64,000 nt of DNA, taken from the NCBI GenBank assembly GCA_023392595.1, contig JAEVYU010000039.1, forward strand, positions 1-64,000. Direction: 5' to 3'. The first letter of the stretch is position 1; every line of letters starts with the position of its first letter. Position numbers and translations under genes: made by a program. Under the pieces are notes generated by a model that saw only the letters and a list, made by a program, of their open reading frames with translations, did not search any database and had not been told where the DNA came from. Shown in pieces: positions 1 through 8,349 of the stretch. Source of the DNA: Bacillota bacterium (lineage in GTDB: Bacteria > Bacillota > UBA4882 > UBA8346).

Positions 1-342
1 TTATTGAGAATCCTTAATTTTATTTTTTGCTAAAACCGATTCAATGAGTCCTTTTATTAAATTACGATCTTTCTCGTTTAATTTATCTACTTCTTCAAAG
101 TAGCTTAATAACTGTTTATCCTTAAAACAATATTCACTACTATCTTCTGCCTCACTTAACAAATAGTCAGTAGAAACCCCAAATATTTTTGCAAATTTAG
201 TCAAAGTCTCTGTTGATGGAATAAACAAGCCTCTTTCATAACGACTTATATTTTGGGATTGCATATTTAATTTTTTTGCTAATTGAGTTTGAGACCAACC
301 CTTATCCTCGCGAAGCTTTTTGATTTTTTCCGATATTTTCAT
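1..342 (-). CDS. XRE-family helix-turn-helix transcriptional regulator
   Basis: A 113-residue DNA-binding protein. Residues about 3-60 form a lambda-repressor/XRE HTH with the usual signature (KLREDKGWSQTQLAKKLN, then SRYERGLFIPSTETLTKFAK and the trailing VSTDYLL). The rest is a charged helical tail of unknown role. I take ATG at 342 as the start. A longer reading adds 12 hydrophobic residues with no ribosome binding site, and the HTH normally begins close to the start. The stop codon is at position 1, so the gene is complete. It is divergent from the TTGACA promoter at 388. Its targets are unknown; autoregulation or control of the divergent gene is only an inference. The family call is secure. 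Confidence 0.85.
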   Translation of the reverse strand: MKISEKIKKLREDKGWSQTQLAKKLNMQSQNISRYERGLFIPSTETLTKFAKIFGVSTDYLLSEAEDSSEYCFKDKQLLSYFEEVDKLNEKDRNLIKGLIESVLAKNKIKDSQ

Positions 343-387
343 AATCTTAGTGTAGCATAAAAAGATTAAAAATATCAATCATTTATG

Positions 388-416
388 TTGACATCTATAG
401 TCATTAATAATACAGT
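388..416 (+). promoter_or_regulatory. sigma-A promoter for the gene at 488
   Basis: TTGACA (388-393), a 17-bp spacer and TACAGT (411-416). The predicted transcript start lies near 423, about 65 bases before the AAGGAGG-led start at 488. The region is shared with the divergent XRE gene, so it could also hold that regulator's operator. Confidence 0.6.
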
Positions 417-487
417 TATAGGCAGTAAATGATTTAAACGGTTATAATTTAATTAGCCAAACGAGTAGATTTAAGGAGGTAACCGGG

Positions 488-856
488 ATGCTCAGACGTT
501 ACGCTCAAATATTACGGGACGCTATCACCGAGCGGGCCATCGAAATTGAGACGGAGCTACTCGCCAAGGACTCGCGCTACCGGGAATTGATTGCCAGACT
601 CTGTGAACTGTTGGATAAAATCGAGCTGAACTTGCCGCCTGAAATGCAACGGCTTGTATTTGAGCTGGATGATGTCCTGATGGAGCAGGGCGCTTTGGAA
701 ATACGGACGATGTATCTGCAGGGGTTGTATGACCGGTTAAGCTTGGAAAGGTTTTGGATGAAGGTTTACGGGATGCGGGGTAGAAAGTCCGGAAAGAAAG
801 GGAGAAGATGGCTCGCGAGGATGTTTAAAGGTCTTGCTTTGTTTCTCCGTTGTTGA
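488..856 (+). CDS. Small helical hypothetical protein
   Basis: A 122-residue protein with a very good ribosome binding site (AAGGAGG, 8 bases before ATG). It is largely alpha-helical and highly charged. There is no signal peptide or membrane segment, and the tail is strongly basic (GRKSGKKGRR) with a short hydrophobic end. The layout DSRYRELIARLCELL ... LVFELDDVLMEQ resembles small helical proteins of the DUF6809 type found in Bacillota and their prophages, but I am not sure of that link. It sits alone behind a near-consensus promoter at 388-416, divergent from an XRE regulator. That arrangement is common for small mobile-element or stress genes. Function unknown. Confidence 0.65.
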   Translation: MLRRYAQILRDAITERAIEIETELLAKDSRYRELIARLCELLDKIELNLPPEMQRLVFELDDVLMEQGALEIRTMYLQGLYDRLSLERFWMKVYGMRGRKSGKKGRRWLARMFKGLALFLRC

Positions 857-905
857 TAAAGGGATAATTGGCTGCAGAGGGCGAAAGTACCATTTACGCG
901 AAAAG

Positions 906-1172
906 TTATTTTACCCGTTTTATTTGGACTACTTCTGTGTCCAGTCTTTTAACTTCGTTATCCAAATCTTGGACCGCTTGAATTATTTGCTTATGTTCCA
1001 GACGATTCTCAGCTTTAAAATTAATGAGTTCTTGTTCGATGGTTTCAAGTCTATTATTGGTTTCTTTCCTAAAATCTTTTATCTCGTCTCTAAGACCATC
1101 TAATCCTTCACCAAACGTACGAAATTGGGACATTAAGTCTTCCAATAGAACGGCCACTTTATTATCATCCAT
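906..1172 (-). CDS. Small coiled-coil hypothetical protein
   Basis: An 88-residue protein with a GAGGTGA ribosome binding site 7 bases before ATG. Nearly the whole chain reads as an amphipathic coiled coil with heptad-spaced Leu/Ile/Val (LRDEIKDFRKETNNRLETIE, then ELINFKAENRLEHKQIIQAV) and many acidic and basic residues. It has no signal peptide, no membrane segment and no cysteines. Such short all-coiled-coil proteins are common in spore-forming Bacillota and have no assigned role. It converges with the gene at 488, and the space between them (857-905) shows no clear terminator. Function not recognised. Confidence 0.65.
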   Translation of the reverse strand: MDDNKVAVLLEDLMSQFRTFGEGLDGLRDEIKDFRKETNNRLETIEQELINFKAENRLEHKQIIQAVQDLDNEVKRLDTEVVQIKRVK

Positions 1173-1396
1173 TCTTGCTCACCTCTCAATAAAGTATTGT
1201 ATCATAAATTCCAGTGGATGGATAGACAATGCGATGAGAGGTTTAGCGAGTTTGTGAGGCCATCACTATTACAAGAAGATTTTAACCCTACCGTTGTTTT
1301 CTACCGGAAAAAATTATTTTTGAAGAGGATTGGTTATTTACGAAGTGGAAATCCCATATCGAACTTTTCATTTTATTTTCCAAAGGGAGTTGAAAC

Positions 1397-2311
1397 ATGA
1401 GAGCGATTATTCTTGCCGGAGGGTCGGGCAGCCGGCTTTATCCTTTAACGATGGTAACCAGTAAGCATTTATTGCCGGTATATGATAAACCAATGATTTA
1501 TTATCCCTTGTCTGTATTGATGTTGGCTGGTATTCGGGATATCCTGATTATATCGACTCCTGAAGATATTCATAACTTTCAAAGATTATTAGGGAGTGGC
1601 TGTCAGTTTGGTGTAAATTTTAGCTATGCCGTTCAGCCGTCTCCCGATGGTTTGGCGCAGGCCTTTATCATTGGAGAAGAGTTCATTGCAGGAGATGACT
1701 GTACCATGATCCTGGGTGATAATATCTTTTATGGTAATGGCTTAAGTAAGTTATTACAAGAAGCTGCTCACAATAAGGGCCGGGCCACTGTTTTTGGATA
1801 CTATGTCGAAGATCCGAGACAGTTTGGAGTCGTTGAACTTGATAATAAAGGGCAAGTTTTATCTGTGGAGGAGAAACCGGCCTATCCCAAGTCGAATTAT
1901 GTCATAACCGGATTGTATTTTTATGATAACCGGGTGGTCGAATATGCCAAAAATTTGAAACCCAGTCTAAGAGGAGAATTGGAAATCACCGACCTGAATA
2001 GAATGTATCTTGAAGAAGGTCAATTGGAGGTAAAATTATTGGGCCGGGGATTCGCCTGGCTCGATACAGGAACAATCGACAGTTTATTAGAAGCAGCGGA
2101 ATTTATTAAAACAATCGAAAAAAGACAAGGAATCAAGATTGCCGCGCCGGAAGAAATTGCCTATGTCCAGGGATGGATTCCTTTGGAGCAGCTTCTTGAA
2201 GCAGCCAATCGTTATGGGAAATCCCCTTATGGCCATCATTTAAGACAGGTCGCCAAACATTTGATCGTGTATTCTCAATATGCTTATCGGGATGAAGAAA
2301 GCTCATATTGA
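1397..2311 (+). CDS. rfbA: Glucose-1-phosphate thymidylyltransferase
   Basis: Makes dTDP-glucose from dTTP and glucose-1-phosphate, the first step of dTDP-deoxysugar (rhamnose-type) synthesis in the cytoplasm. The N-terminal nucleotidyltransferase signature GGSGSRLYPLT starts at residue 8 and is followed by SKHLLPVYDKPMIYYPLS. Also present are QPSPDGLAQAF, the metal-binding LGDNIFYG, and EKPAYPKSNYVITGLYFYD, all typical of RmlA. At 304 residues it is slightly longer than the usual 290 or so. AAGGGAG precedes the ATG. rfbB follows after 54 bases. rfbC and rfbD are not in the window, so either the product is a different dTDP-sugar or those genes lie elsewhere. Confidence 0.95.
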   Translation: MRAIILAGGSGSRLYPLTMVTSKHLLPVYDKPMIYYPLSVLMLAGIRDILIISTPEDIHNFQRLLGSGCQFGVNFSYAVQPSPDGLAQAFIIGEEFIAGDDCTMILGDNIFYGNGLSKLLQEAAHNKGRATVFGYYVEDPRQFGVVELDNKGQVLSVEEKPAYPKSNYVITGLYFYDNRVVEYAKNLKPSLRGELEITDLNRMYLEEGQLEVKLLGRGFAWLDTGTIDSLLEAAEFIKTIEKRQGIKIAAPEEIAYVQGWIPLEQLLEAANRYGKSPYGHHLRQVAKHLIVYSQYAYRDEESSY

Positions 2312-2365
2312 AATCAATTACAGTAAATCCCTTCGTGAGTTTTTTTAAAGGCGGGAGGAAAAAGG

Positions 2366-3346
2366 ATGAAAATTTTAATAACAGGGGGCGCCGGTTTTAT
2401 CGGCAGTAATCTGTTATATTATTTAAGTGAAAAATATCCGGATTATAAGTTGATCAATCTCGATAGTCTAACCTACGCAGGTAATTTGGATAATCTTAAA
2501 GGCTTAAAGGGTGCAAACAATTATCGTTTTTTTAAGGGGGATATCACCGACAGAATGGCAATTGAACCCCTTTTTCAGGAGGGTTTGGACGGAGTGATCC
2601 ACTTGGCTGCCGAATCTCATGTGGATCGTAGCATTGATAATCCGGAAGCATTTGTAAAAACTAATATTTTGGGGACACAGGTTTTGTTGGATCTCTCCAG
2701 GAAATATAGAGTCCCTCGTTATTTGCAGGTTTCTACCGATGAAGTTTATGGGAGTCTCGGTCCCGATGGTTATTTTACCGAGGACACCCCTCTTTCTCCC
2801 AACAGCCCTTACTCGGCCAGTAAAACGGGTGCTGACCTATTGGTAAGGGCGGCCTTTCATACTTATGGTCAACCGGTATTAATCACTCGTTGTTCCAATA
2901 ACTACGGTCCCTATCAATTTCTCGAAAAATTTATTCCTTTGATAATTTCCAACGCGGTAGATGATAAACCTTTGCCTGTATATGGCGATGGGTTGAATGT
3001 AAGGGATTGGCTCCATGTGAAAGACCATTGCCTGGGAACTGACAGCGTGTTTCATCATGGCGTTTTGGGTGAAGTTTATAATATTGGCGGTCATAATGAA
3101 CATTCTAATATTGAAATCGTCAGACTAATCTTGCGAATCCTCGGTAAACCCGAGTCCTTGATTCAATATGTAAAAGATCGGCCTGGACATGACCGCCGTT
3201 ATGCTATCGATGCTACGAAGATCAGAAAAGGCTTAGGCTGGACACCAACCATACCTTTTGACGTCGGAATCCAGGATACCATTAAGTGGTATTTGGAACA
3301 TCGCTCTTGGTGGGAACGCATTCAATCCGGAGAGTACCGGCAATAG
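2366..3346 (+). CDS. rfbB: dTDP-glucose 4,6-dehydratase
   Basis: Converts dTDP-glucose to dTDP-4-keto-6-deoxyglucose using bound NAD. It is an extended short-chain dehydrogenase. The Rossmann motif GGAGFIGSN is at residues 7-15, with HLAAESHVDRSI, STDEVYGSLG (Ser/Thr-Asp-Glu of the dehydratase) and YSASKTGADLL (catalytic YxxxK) following. The substrate-side motifs TRCSNNYGPYQFLEKFIPL and RDWLHVKDHC are intact. Length 326 residues, normal for RmlB. GGGAGG lies upstream of ATG 2366. It is almost certainly cotranscribed with rfbA. About 200 bases without a gene follow before tldD. Confidence 0.95.
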   Translation: MKILITGGAGFIGSNLLYYLSEKYPDYKLINLDSLTYAGNLDNLKGLKGANNYRFFKGDITDRMAIEPLFQEGLDGVIHLAAESHVDRSIDNPEAFVKTNILGTQVLLDLSRKYRVPRYLQVSTDEVYGSLGPDGYFTEDTPLSPNSPYSASKTGADLLVRAAFHTYGQPVLITRCSNNYGPYQFLEKFIPLIISNAVDDKPLPVYGDGLNVRDWLHVKDHCLGTDSVFHHGVLGEVYNIGGHNEHSNIEIVRLILRILGKPESLIQYVKDRPGHDRRYAIDATKIRKGLGWTPTIPFDVGIQDTIKWYLEHRSWWERIQSGEYRQ

Positions 3347-3544
3347 GATTAAACTGTCCGGCGGTTTTAATCGGACCCCCAAATTCACTGGAAAAAAATT
3401 CGGCAAGCTAAAGGGAAACCTCTTAAAAGATGGAAATACAGAGTATATAATTTGGCCAATCTCATATTTTACATAGGAAGCCTCAAAACGGGATGGATCA
3501 AAACCGGTGAATTCCCGTATTTGAGCTAAGAATGGAGGATTTCA
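3347..3544 (+). promoter_or_regulatory. Intergenic region with weak promoter for tldD
   Basis: About 200 bases with no credible gene. A possible promoter is TTAAAA (3423-3428), a 17-bp spacer and TATAAT (3446-3451). The -10 is consensus but the -35 is weak. GGAGG at 3534-3538 is the ribosome binding site of tldD. No strong terminator for rfbB was seen. Confidence 0.35.
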
Positions 3545-4972
3545 ATGAAAGTCGCCATGTCGCCTTATCTGATGTCCCAAACCGAAACCCTGAGCCGTTT
3601 GGTGACGGAATTATCCAGGCATTTTCCCTACGTTTCGGTATTGGGTATCGACAGCGTTGGAAAACAATATGCGGTTCAAAAAGTCAGCATTCAGGTTGGC
3701 GAGTCGCGTTGGACCGAACGGGGCTTTGTGATCCAGGTTTACCACGACTCGATCTATTCCGAGTTTTCTTTTAATGAAATCCCTTCACAGGATCTCGATT
3801 CTTTTATTCAGGAGATTCGCTCCCGCGTTCAAGTTCCCCTGGAACCGGGGCCTTTAGGAATCAACGTTGCCCGTTACCCCCTCATCGAAGAGGAGGCGCT
3901 AGCGAAAAGTTTTTACGGGGAAGCCCAAAAGCTGCCCCAGCAGGTGAGTGCCGAAGAAAAAGTCACCCGCATGACTACCCTTCATCAAAAAGGCTTTGCC
4001 CTTTCCAAATGGTCGGTGGACTTCCGGGTCCGTTATGAGGAAGTCCATGTATCCAAGATATTTATCTCCACGGCCAAGCGGCTTGAGCAGAGTTATGTTT
4101 GGAGCCAGGGATACTTAATCCCGATTGTACGGCGGGAAGGAAATACCCGTTACTGTTACGGTAGTTTTTCCGGCCTCAAAGGTCCGGAATTGTTGGATGA
4201 AATGGAACCGGCCGTTGCCAAAGTGATCACTCAGGCCGAGAAGTTGTTGGATGCGAAGGCGGTTCCTCCCGGTGAATATGATGTAATTTGCTCGCCCGAG
4301 GTTTCAGGCCTGATTGCTCACGAGGCTTTTGGCCATGGGGTGGAGATGGATATGTTCGTCAAAAATCGCGCCAAAGCCCGGGAATACCTGGGGAAACCGG
4401 TTGGTTCCAAACTGGTTACCATGCATGACGGCGCTGCCGCCGCCCACCAGGTATCATCTTATCTTTTTGATGATGAAGGCGTGTTAGCCAAGGATACCGT
4501 AGTCATTGACCAAGGGATTTTAAAAGCCGGAATTTCCGATCGCTTATCCGCCCTGAGACTGGGTATGGAACCTACCGGTAACGGAAAACGGGAATCTTAT
4601 GAACGCAAAGCTTATGCCCGGATGACCAATACTTTCTTTAGTCCGGGACAGGATAGTCTTCCTGAGATGATAGCTTCCATCCGCCATGGCTACCTTTTGG
4701 AGGGCATGATGAGCGGGATGGAGGACCCCAAAAATTGGGGAATCCAATGTATGGTCTTGCAAGGGGAAGAGATTGTGGATGGAAAACTCACCGGGAATCT
4801 GGTATCGCCGGTAATTATGACCGGCTATGTCCCGGAGGTGCTTTCCGCGGTGACGATGGTTTCGGAAAAAGCGGAACTTTTCGGTTCCGGCGCTTGCGGG
4901 AAAGGTCATAAAGAATTTGTGAAGGTCTCCGATGGCGGCCCCTATATTAAAACCAGAGTGCGACTGGGGTAA
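3545..4972 (+). CDS. tldD: TldD-type metallopeptidase subunit
   Basis: Catalytic member of the TldD/TldE (PmbA) peptidase pair, which degrades unfolded peptides and matures some peptide natural products. The zinc site HEAFGH (residues 259-264, an HExxxH motif) is intact, as is the C-terminal glycine-rich segment with FGSGACGKGHKEFVKVSDGGP. Length 475 residues, normal for the family. GGAGG sits 6 bases before ATG 3545. It is followed after about 50 bases by the partner subunit and then by a C69 dipeptidase, making a three-gene proteolysis cluster. In E. coli only TldD carries the metal motif; the same division of labour is expected here. No precursor peptide gene was recognised nearby. Confidence 0.92.
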   Translation: MKVAMSPYLMSQTETLSRLVTELSRHFPYVSVLGIDSVGKQYAVQKVSIQVGESRWTERGFVIQVYHDSIYSEFSFNEIPSQDLDSFIQEIRSRVQVPLEPGPLGINVARYPLIEEEALAKSFYGEAQKLPQQVSAEEKVTRMTTLHQKGFALSKWSVDFRVRYEEVHVSKIFISTAKRLEQSYVWSQGYLIPIVRREGNTRYCYGSFSGLKGPELLDEMEPAVAKVITQAEKLLDAKAVPPGEYDVICSPEVSGLIAHEAFGHGVEMDMFVKNRAKAREYLGKPVGSKLVTMHDGAAAAHQVSSYLFDDEGVLAKDTVVIDQGILKAGISDRLSALRLGMEPTGNGKRESYERKAYARMTNTFFSPGQDSLPEMIASIRHGYLLEGMMSGMEDPKNWGIQCMVLQGEEIVDGKLTGNLVSPVIMTGYVPEVLSAVTMVSEKAELFGSGACGKGHKEFVKVSDGGPYIKTRVRLG

Positions 4973-5025
4973 AGAAAGGTAATTCATTTTGACGGATTGT
5001 ATTTAAAATCGGGAGCGTGGTGCCA

Positions 5026-6342
5026 ATGCTTACCATGGAACAACTTCAAAAGATATTGAGGGATATTCCGGAGATCAAAGTTTATAAAATTGTTGAACAA
5101 AGAACCGATTCGATGGAAGCTTTTTTTATCAAAAAGGAATTGGATATGAACCGCAGTAAAAAGGTGCATTATTTTCAGGCCACGATATATAAAGATTTTT
5201 CAGCCGATGGCAATGATTACCGGGGTTCCTCCACAATCCAGATTCATCCCACCATGCGTGAGGATGAAGCACGGACTGCCGTAAACCAAGCGGCTTATGC
5301 AGCCGGTTTTGTGAAAAATAAATTTTATCCCCTGGTAGAGCCGAGGCAGGTTAAGCAGCAAGTCCCGATGAGCAGTTTCGCAGGAGTTTCGCTTTCGGAC
5401 GGGATTTCCCGATTGGCTGCGGCTCTTTTCGAAGGGGACACCCTGGAGCGGGGCGGGATTAATTCGGCGGAACTGTTTTTGAATAAAATCACCACCCGGA
5501 TCGTGAATTCCCAGGGGGTTGATTTGCAGAAAGAGCATTACCGGGGTGAGCTGGAGCTGATAACCAACTGGCGGGAATCCGGTGAAGAAGTCGAATTGTA
5601 TAAAGACTTCCACTTTGCAACCTTCCAGGCCGGGCAATTTACTCAAGTTGTCCGTGAAATGTTGGAGTTGAGCAGGGAAAAAGCCTTGGCCGTTCCAACC
5701 CCGGCTTTAAAACGTCACCCGGTATTACTCACCGGAGAGCCGGTCCGTGACTTTTTGCAGTACTATTATACCCAGTCGGCCGCTCAAAGTGTTTATGAGC
5801 AAACCTCAACCTTGAAACCGGGTCAAAATGTCCAGGGGATGGATAGCGGTTCCCAAGGCGATTCCATCAGTATGAAGTTGGATCCTTTTATGGAGAATTC
5901 CGCAGCCAGTACTCCTTTTGATGAGGATGGATTGCCGGTTGACAGCGTCGAAATCATCCGTCAGGGCAAACTTTTGAATTACTGGGGCAATACTCGATAT
6001 TGTAAATATTTAGGGGTTCCCCCGACCGGAAATATCCGGAACATGGTTTTTAGCGGGGGCAGCCTATCGATTCCGGAGATGAAACAACAGCCTTATCTGG
6101 AATTACTGGCTTTTTCGGATTTCCAGATGGACCCTCTAAACGGTGATTTCGGCGGTGAAATCCGGCTCGGCCGTTATTTTGACGGCAAAGGCACTACTTT
6201 TGTAACCGGGGGGTCGATTTCCGGCAATATCCGGGAAGTCCAGGCCGAAATGATTCTCTCAAAGGAATTGCAGAGGGAGAACCATTTCAGTGGCCCGCAA
6301 ACCATTCAATTATCAAATGTAGCCGTAAGCGGAAAGGCTTAA
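5026..6342 (+). CDS. pmbA: TldE/PmbA-type peptidase partner subunit
   Basis: Second subunit of the TldD/TldE heterodimeric protease, expected to shape the substrate channel without supplying zinc ligands. The PmbA/TldD fold is recognisable from DSGSQGDSISMKLDPF, FDEDGLPVDSVEIIRQGKLL and FVTGGSISGNIREVQAEM. The HExxxH motif of TldD is absent. About 438 residues. I start at ATG 5026, because GGGAG at 5011-5015 is correctly spaced for it and too close for the in-frame GTG at 5017. It lies between tldD and the C69 peptidase gene, on one probable transcript. Confidence 0.88.
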   Translation: MLTMEQLQKILRDIPEIKVYKIVEQRTDSMEAFFIKKELDMNRSKKVHYFQATIYKDFSADGNDYRGSSTIQIHPTMREDEARTAVNQAAYAAGFVKNKFYPLVEPRQVKQQVPMSSFAGVSLSDGISRLAAALFEGDTLERGGINSAELFLNKITTRIVNSQGVDLQKEHYRGELELITNWRESGEEVELYKDFHFATFQAGQFTQVVREMLELSREKALAVPTPALKRHPVLLTGEPVRDFLQYYYTQSAAQSVYEQTSTLKPGQNVQGMDSGSQGDSISMKLDPFMENSAASTPFDEDGLPVDSVEIIRQGKLLNYWGNTRYCKYLGVPPTGNIRNMVFSGGSLSIPEMKQQPYLELLAFSDFQMDPLNGDFGGEIRLGRYFDGKGTTFVTGGSISGNIREVQAEMILSKELQRENHFSGPQTIQLSNVAVSGKA

Positions 6343-6375
6343 TGAAAGATAGCCTACGGGAGGAAGATACGTTTC

Positions 6376-7710
6376 ATGTGTGACACGATGGTTGCTTTGG
6401 GGAATTCCACCCGGGATGGTTCGGTTCTATTTGCCAAGAACAGCGACAGGCAACCGAATGAACCGCATTTGGTAATCCATGTGCCCCGGCGGAAGCATAA
6501 TCTCGCCGGCACTGAGAAAGAATTGAATGTCACCTATATCTCCATTCCCCAGGTGGAGGAGACCTATGAGGTACTATTGTTAAAGCCCTCCTGGATTTGG
6601 GGCTGCGAAATGGGAGCCAATGAATTCGGTCTCAATATCGGCAATGAAGCGGTATTCACCAAAGAAAAATACCAAAAAACGGGTTTGCTCGGGATGGATT
6701 TGGCCCGGCTTGCCTTGGAACGCTGCCGCACCAGCGAGCAGGCTGTCGTTTTGATTGCGGAATTGTTGGAACATTACGGTCAAGGCGGTAACTGCGGTTA
6801 TGAAAAGCCTTTTACCTATCACAATTCGTTTTTAATCGCCGATCCCTCGTCAGCCTGGGTGCTGGAGACCGCCGGCCCTTACTGGGTTGCCAAACAAGTA
6901 CGCGATATTTATTGCATCTCCAATTGCCTTACGATTGAAGGGGATTTTGACAGAAGTCATCCCGATTTGGTGGCCCATGCGGTTGATAAAGGATGGTGCC
7001 GGAGCCGTCAAGATTTCAATTTCCGCAAGTGTTACAGCGATCACATATTTACTCATTTCAGCCGCGCCAGGCATCGTTTGGAAACTTGCAAAGCCGGTCT
7101 GGAGAGGGTAGGAGGACAGATTACCGTAGCAACCATGAAAAACATCCTGCGAAGCCATGGAAGTAAAGTCCAGGGCCGCCAATTTTCCACCCATTCGCTT
7201 GAAAGTGTTTGCATGCATGGCGGCGGATTCATTGGCGATCATACAACGGGAAGCTATATAGCTTCCATTACTCAAAATCGCAGCACTTATTGGGTGACCG
7301 GGGCATCCACTCCGTGTATCGCGGTATTTAAGCCATTATGGATGGCTCAAGGAGTTCCTTTCTTTTCTGAGTGGGAAGGCCCGGCCGCGATTGAATACTG
7401 GAAGATTCGCGAAAAGCTCCACCGCCGGATTATAGCGGGTCAAGTCGATGGATGTCGGTTTCTTGAAGAGCGCGACGCACTTGAAGGAGAATTGGAAAAG
7501 CTCATTCATGAAATGGACTCCCGGGCGGTCTCCGATGAAATATTAGCCAATACTGTCAAAATTGCATTTTTAAAAGAAAGGAAGTTCATTGAAGCAGCGT
7601 TGGAAACTGCGGGGCAAGGAAGAAACGGGTCTAAAATAACAGGAAGCCTGTTTTTTAAGCACTTCTGGAGTAGACAGAATCGAAAATTGGAGCAAAAACG
7701 CTCCCGGTGA
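6376..7710 (+). CDS. C69-family (secernin-like) dipeptidase
   Basis: Ntn-hydrolase of peptidase family C69/U34. The conserved N-terminus MCDTMVALGNSTRDGSVLFA places Cys2 as the expected nucleophile, exposed after removal of the first residue. The companion motif AKNSDRQPNEPH follows. Other family segments are CEMGANEFGLNIGNEAVFTK, DLARLALERC and WVLETAGPYW. At 444 residues it is in the normal range for the secernin-like subgroup. GGGAGG precedes ATG 6376 by about 11 bases. There is no signal peptide, so it acts in the cytoplasm. Together with TldD/TldE it suggests a peptide-degradation operon. The natural substrate is unknown. Confidence 0.88.
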   Translation: MCDTMVALGNSTRDGSVLFAKNSDRQPNEPHLVIHVPRRKHNLAGTEKELNVTYISIPQVEETYEVLLLKPSWIWGCEMGANEFGLNIGNEAVFTKEKYQKTGLLGMDLARLALERCRTSEQAVVLIAELLEHYGQGGNCGYEKPFTYHNSFLIADPSSAWVLETAGPYWVAKQVRDIYCISNCLTIEGDFDRSHPDLVAHAVDKGWCRSRQDFNFRKCYSDHIFTHFSRARHRLETCKAGLERVGGQITVATMKNILRSHGSKVQGRQFSTHSLESVCMHGGGFIGDHTTGSYIASITQNRSTYWVTGASTPCIAVFKPLWMAQGVPFFSEWEGPAAIEYWKIREKLHRRIIAGQVDGCRFLEERDALEGELEKLIHEMDSRAVSDEILANTVKIAFLKERKFIEAALETAGQGRNGSKITGSLFFKHFWSRQNRKLEQKRSR

Positions 7711-7735
7711 GGGTTGGAACACTACGGCTGAAAAA

Positions 7736-7786
7736 TTCTCATTCAATTCTAATCCAGTTCTAATTTTTTTATAACGGGATTCTAAT
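7736..7786 (+). promoter_or_regulatory. 11-bp phased TTCTAAT direct repeats (response-regulator box)
   Basis: Heptamers of the form TTCTMAT begin at 7736 (TTCTCAT), 7747 (TTCTAAT), 7758 (TTCTAAT) and 7780 (TTCTAAT), exactly 11, 11 and 22 bases apart. Such helically phased direct repeats are how OmpR/PhoB-family regulators bind DNA, and one is encoded at 8350. A possible -10 (TATAAC, 7770-7775) lies within the array. The arrangement fits activation of the secreted-protein gene at 7843 by the adjacent two-component system. Confidence 0.6.
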
Positions 7787-7842
7787 CTTCGTTGGCTAAG
7801 ATAACCATGGATTCAAAATTGATGGAAAGGAGAACAAAACCA

Positions 7843-8199
7843 ATGAAGAAAAGTAGAAAGTTGTTGATTGTAAGTTTAGCCGTTGCCTTGGTTATCTCAG
7901 CAGGAGCGGTATTTGCCGCCGGTAATACCAAACCGGCAAAAGCTCCGGTAAGTACTACTGCGAAGTTGAAACTCACTCAGGATGATGCCACCAAAATTGC
8001 ATTAAACGCTCATAAGGACGCGAAAGTAATCAGTGTTCAATTAAGCGGTAAAATCTATATCCTGAAGCTTTCCGAAGCAAATGGCAATCGAACCCTTAAA
8101 ATTGGCGGAAATTCCGGCAAAATTTTAAAGGATGTCGGCGATGCCGCGCCAGCCGCTGCTAAAACAGGAACAACCCCAGCCCAAGCTGGCAAAAAGTGA
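7843..8199 (+). CDS. Secreted PepSY-like small protein
   Basis: A 118-residue exported protein. Its N-terminal signal peptide (MKKSRKLLIVSLAVALVISA, then cleavage near VFAAGN) is followed by one PepSY-like alpha/beta unit (LTQDDATKIALNAH, IYILKLSEANGNRTLKIGGN) and an Ala/Pro/Thr-rich tail. AAAGGAG lies 10 bases before ATG 7843. A longer in-frame start at 7792 lacks a site and would bury the signal peptide. PepSY proteins often sit beside two-component systems and are thought to modulate sensors or proteases, as the neighbours at 8350-10451 suggest. The phased repeats upstream point to control by that system. Exact function unknown. Confidence 0.8.
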   Translation: MKKSRKLLIVSLAVALVISAGAVFAAGNTKPAKAPVSTTAKLKLTQDDATKIALNAHKDAKVISVQLSGKIYILKLSEANGNRTLKIGGNSGKILKDVGDAAPAAAKTGTTPAQAGKK

Positions 8200-8236
8200 T
8201 AATAGTTTCAAGTGCCTTAAAATATTGTTGTTCAAA

Positions 8237-8265
8237 GTACCTCCCTTGCAGGGGGTGCTTTTTTT
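8237..8265 (+). terminator. Rho-independent terminator after PepSY-like gene
   Basis: An 8-bp stem (GTACCTCC paired with GGGGGTGC, allowing G-U pairs) with a small loop, followed by seven T. It separates the PepSY-like gene from the two-component operon, which has its own promoter. Confidence 0.75.
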
Positions 8266-8280
8266 AGGCACTTGGATGGA

Positions 8281-8309
8281 TTGCTTTTATGAAATGACAT
8301 TGCTACAAT
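8281..8309 (+). promoter_or_regulatory. Sigma-A promoter of the two-component operon
   Basis: TTGCTT (8281-8286), a 17-bp spacer and TACAAT (8304-8309). The -10 overlaps the upstream in-frame ATG at 8308, which argues that the regulator really starts at 8350. Confidence 0.6.
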
Positions 8310-8349
8310 GAAATCAAATGAAATGTATCTTTTGGTTTGGAGAATACTC

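Noticed and set aside
834..1103. 89-codon plus-strand frame
   Set aside because: Antisense to the better supported coiled-coil gene at 906-1172.
1197..1400. 67-codon frame before rfbA
   Set aside because: No good ribosome binding site, runs into the rfbA start, no recognisable features.
4544..4987. 147-codon antisense frame in tldD
   Set aside because: Shadow of a strongly supported gene.
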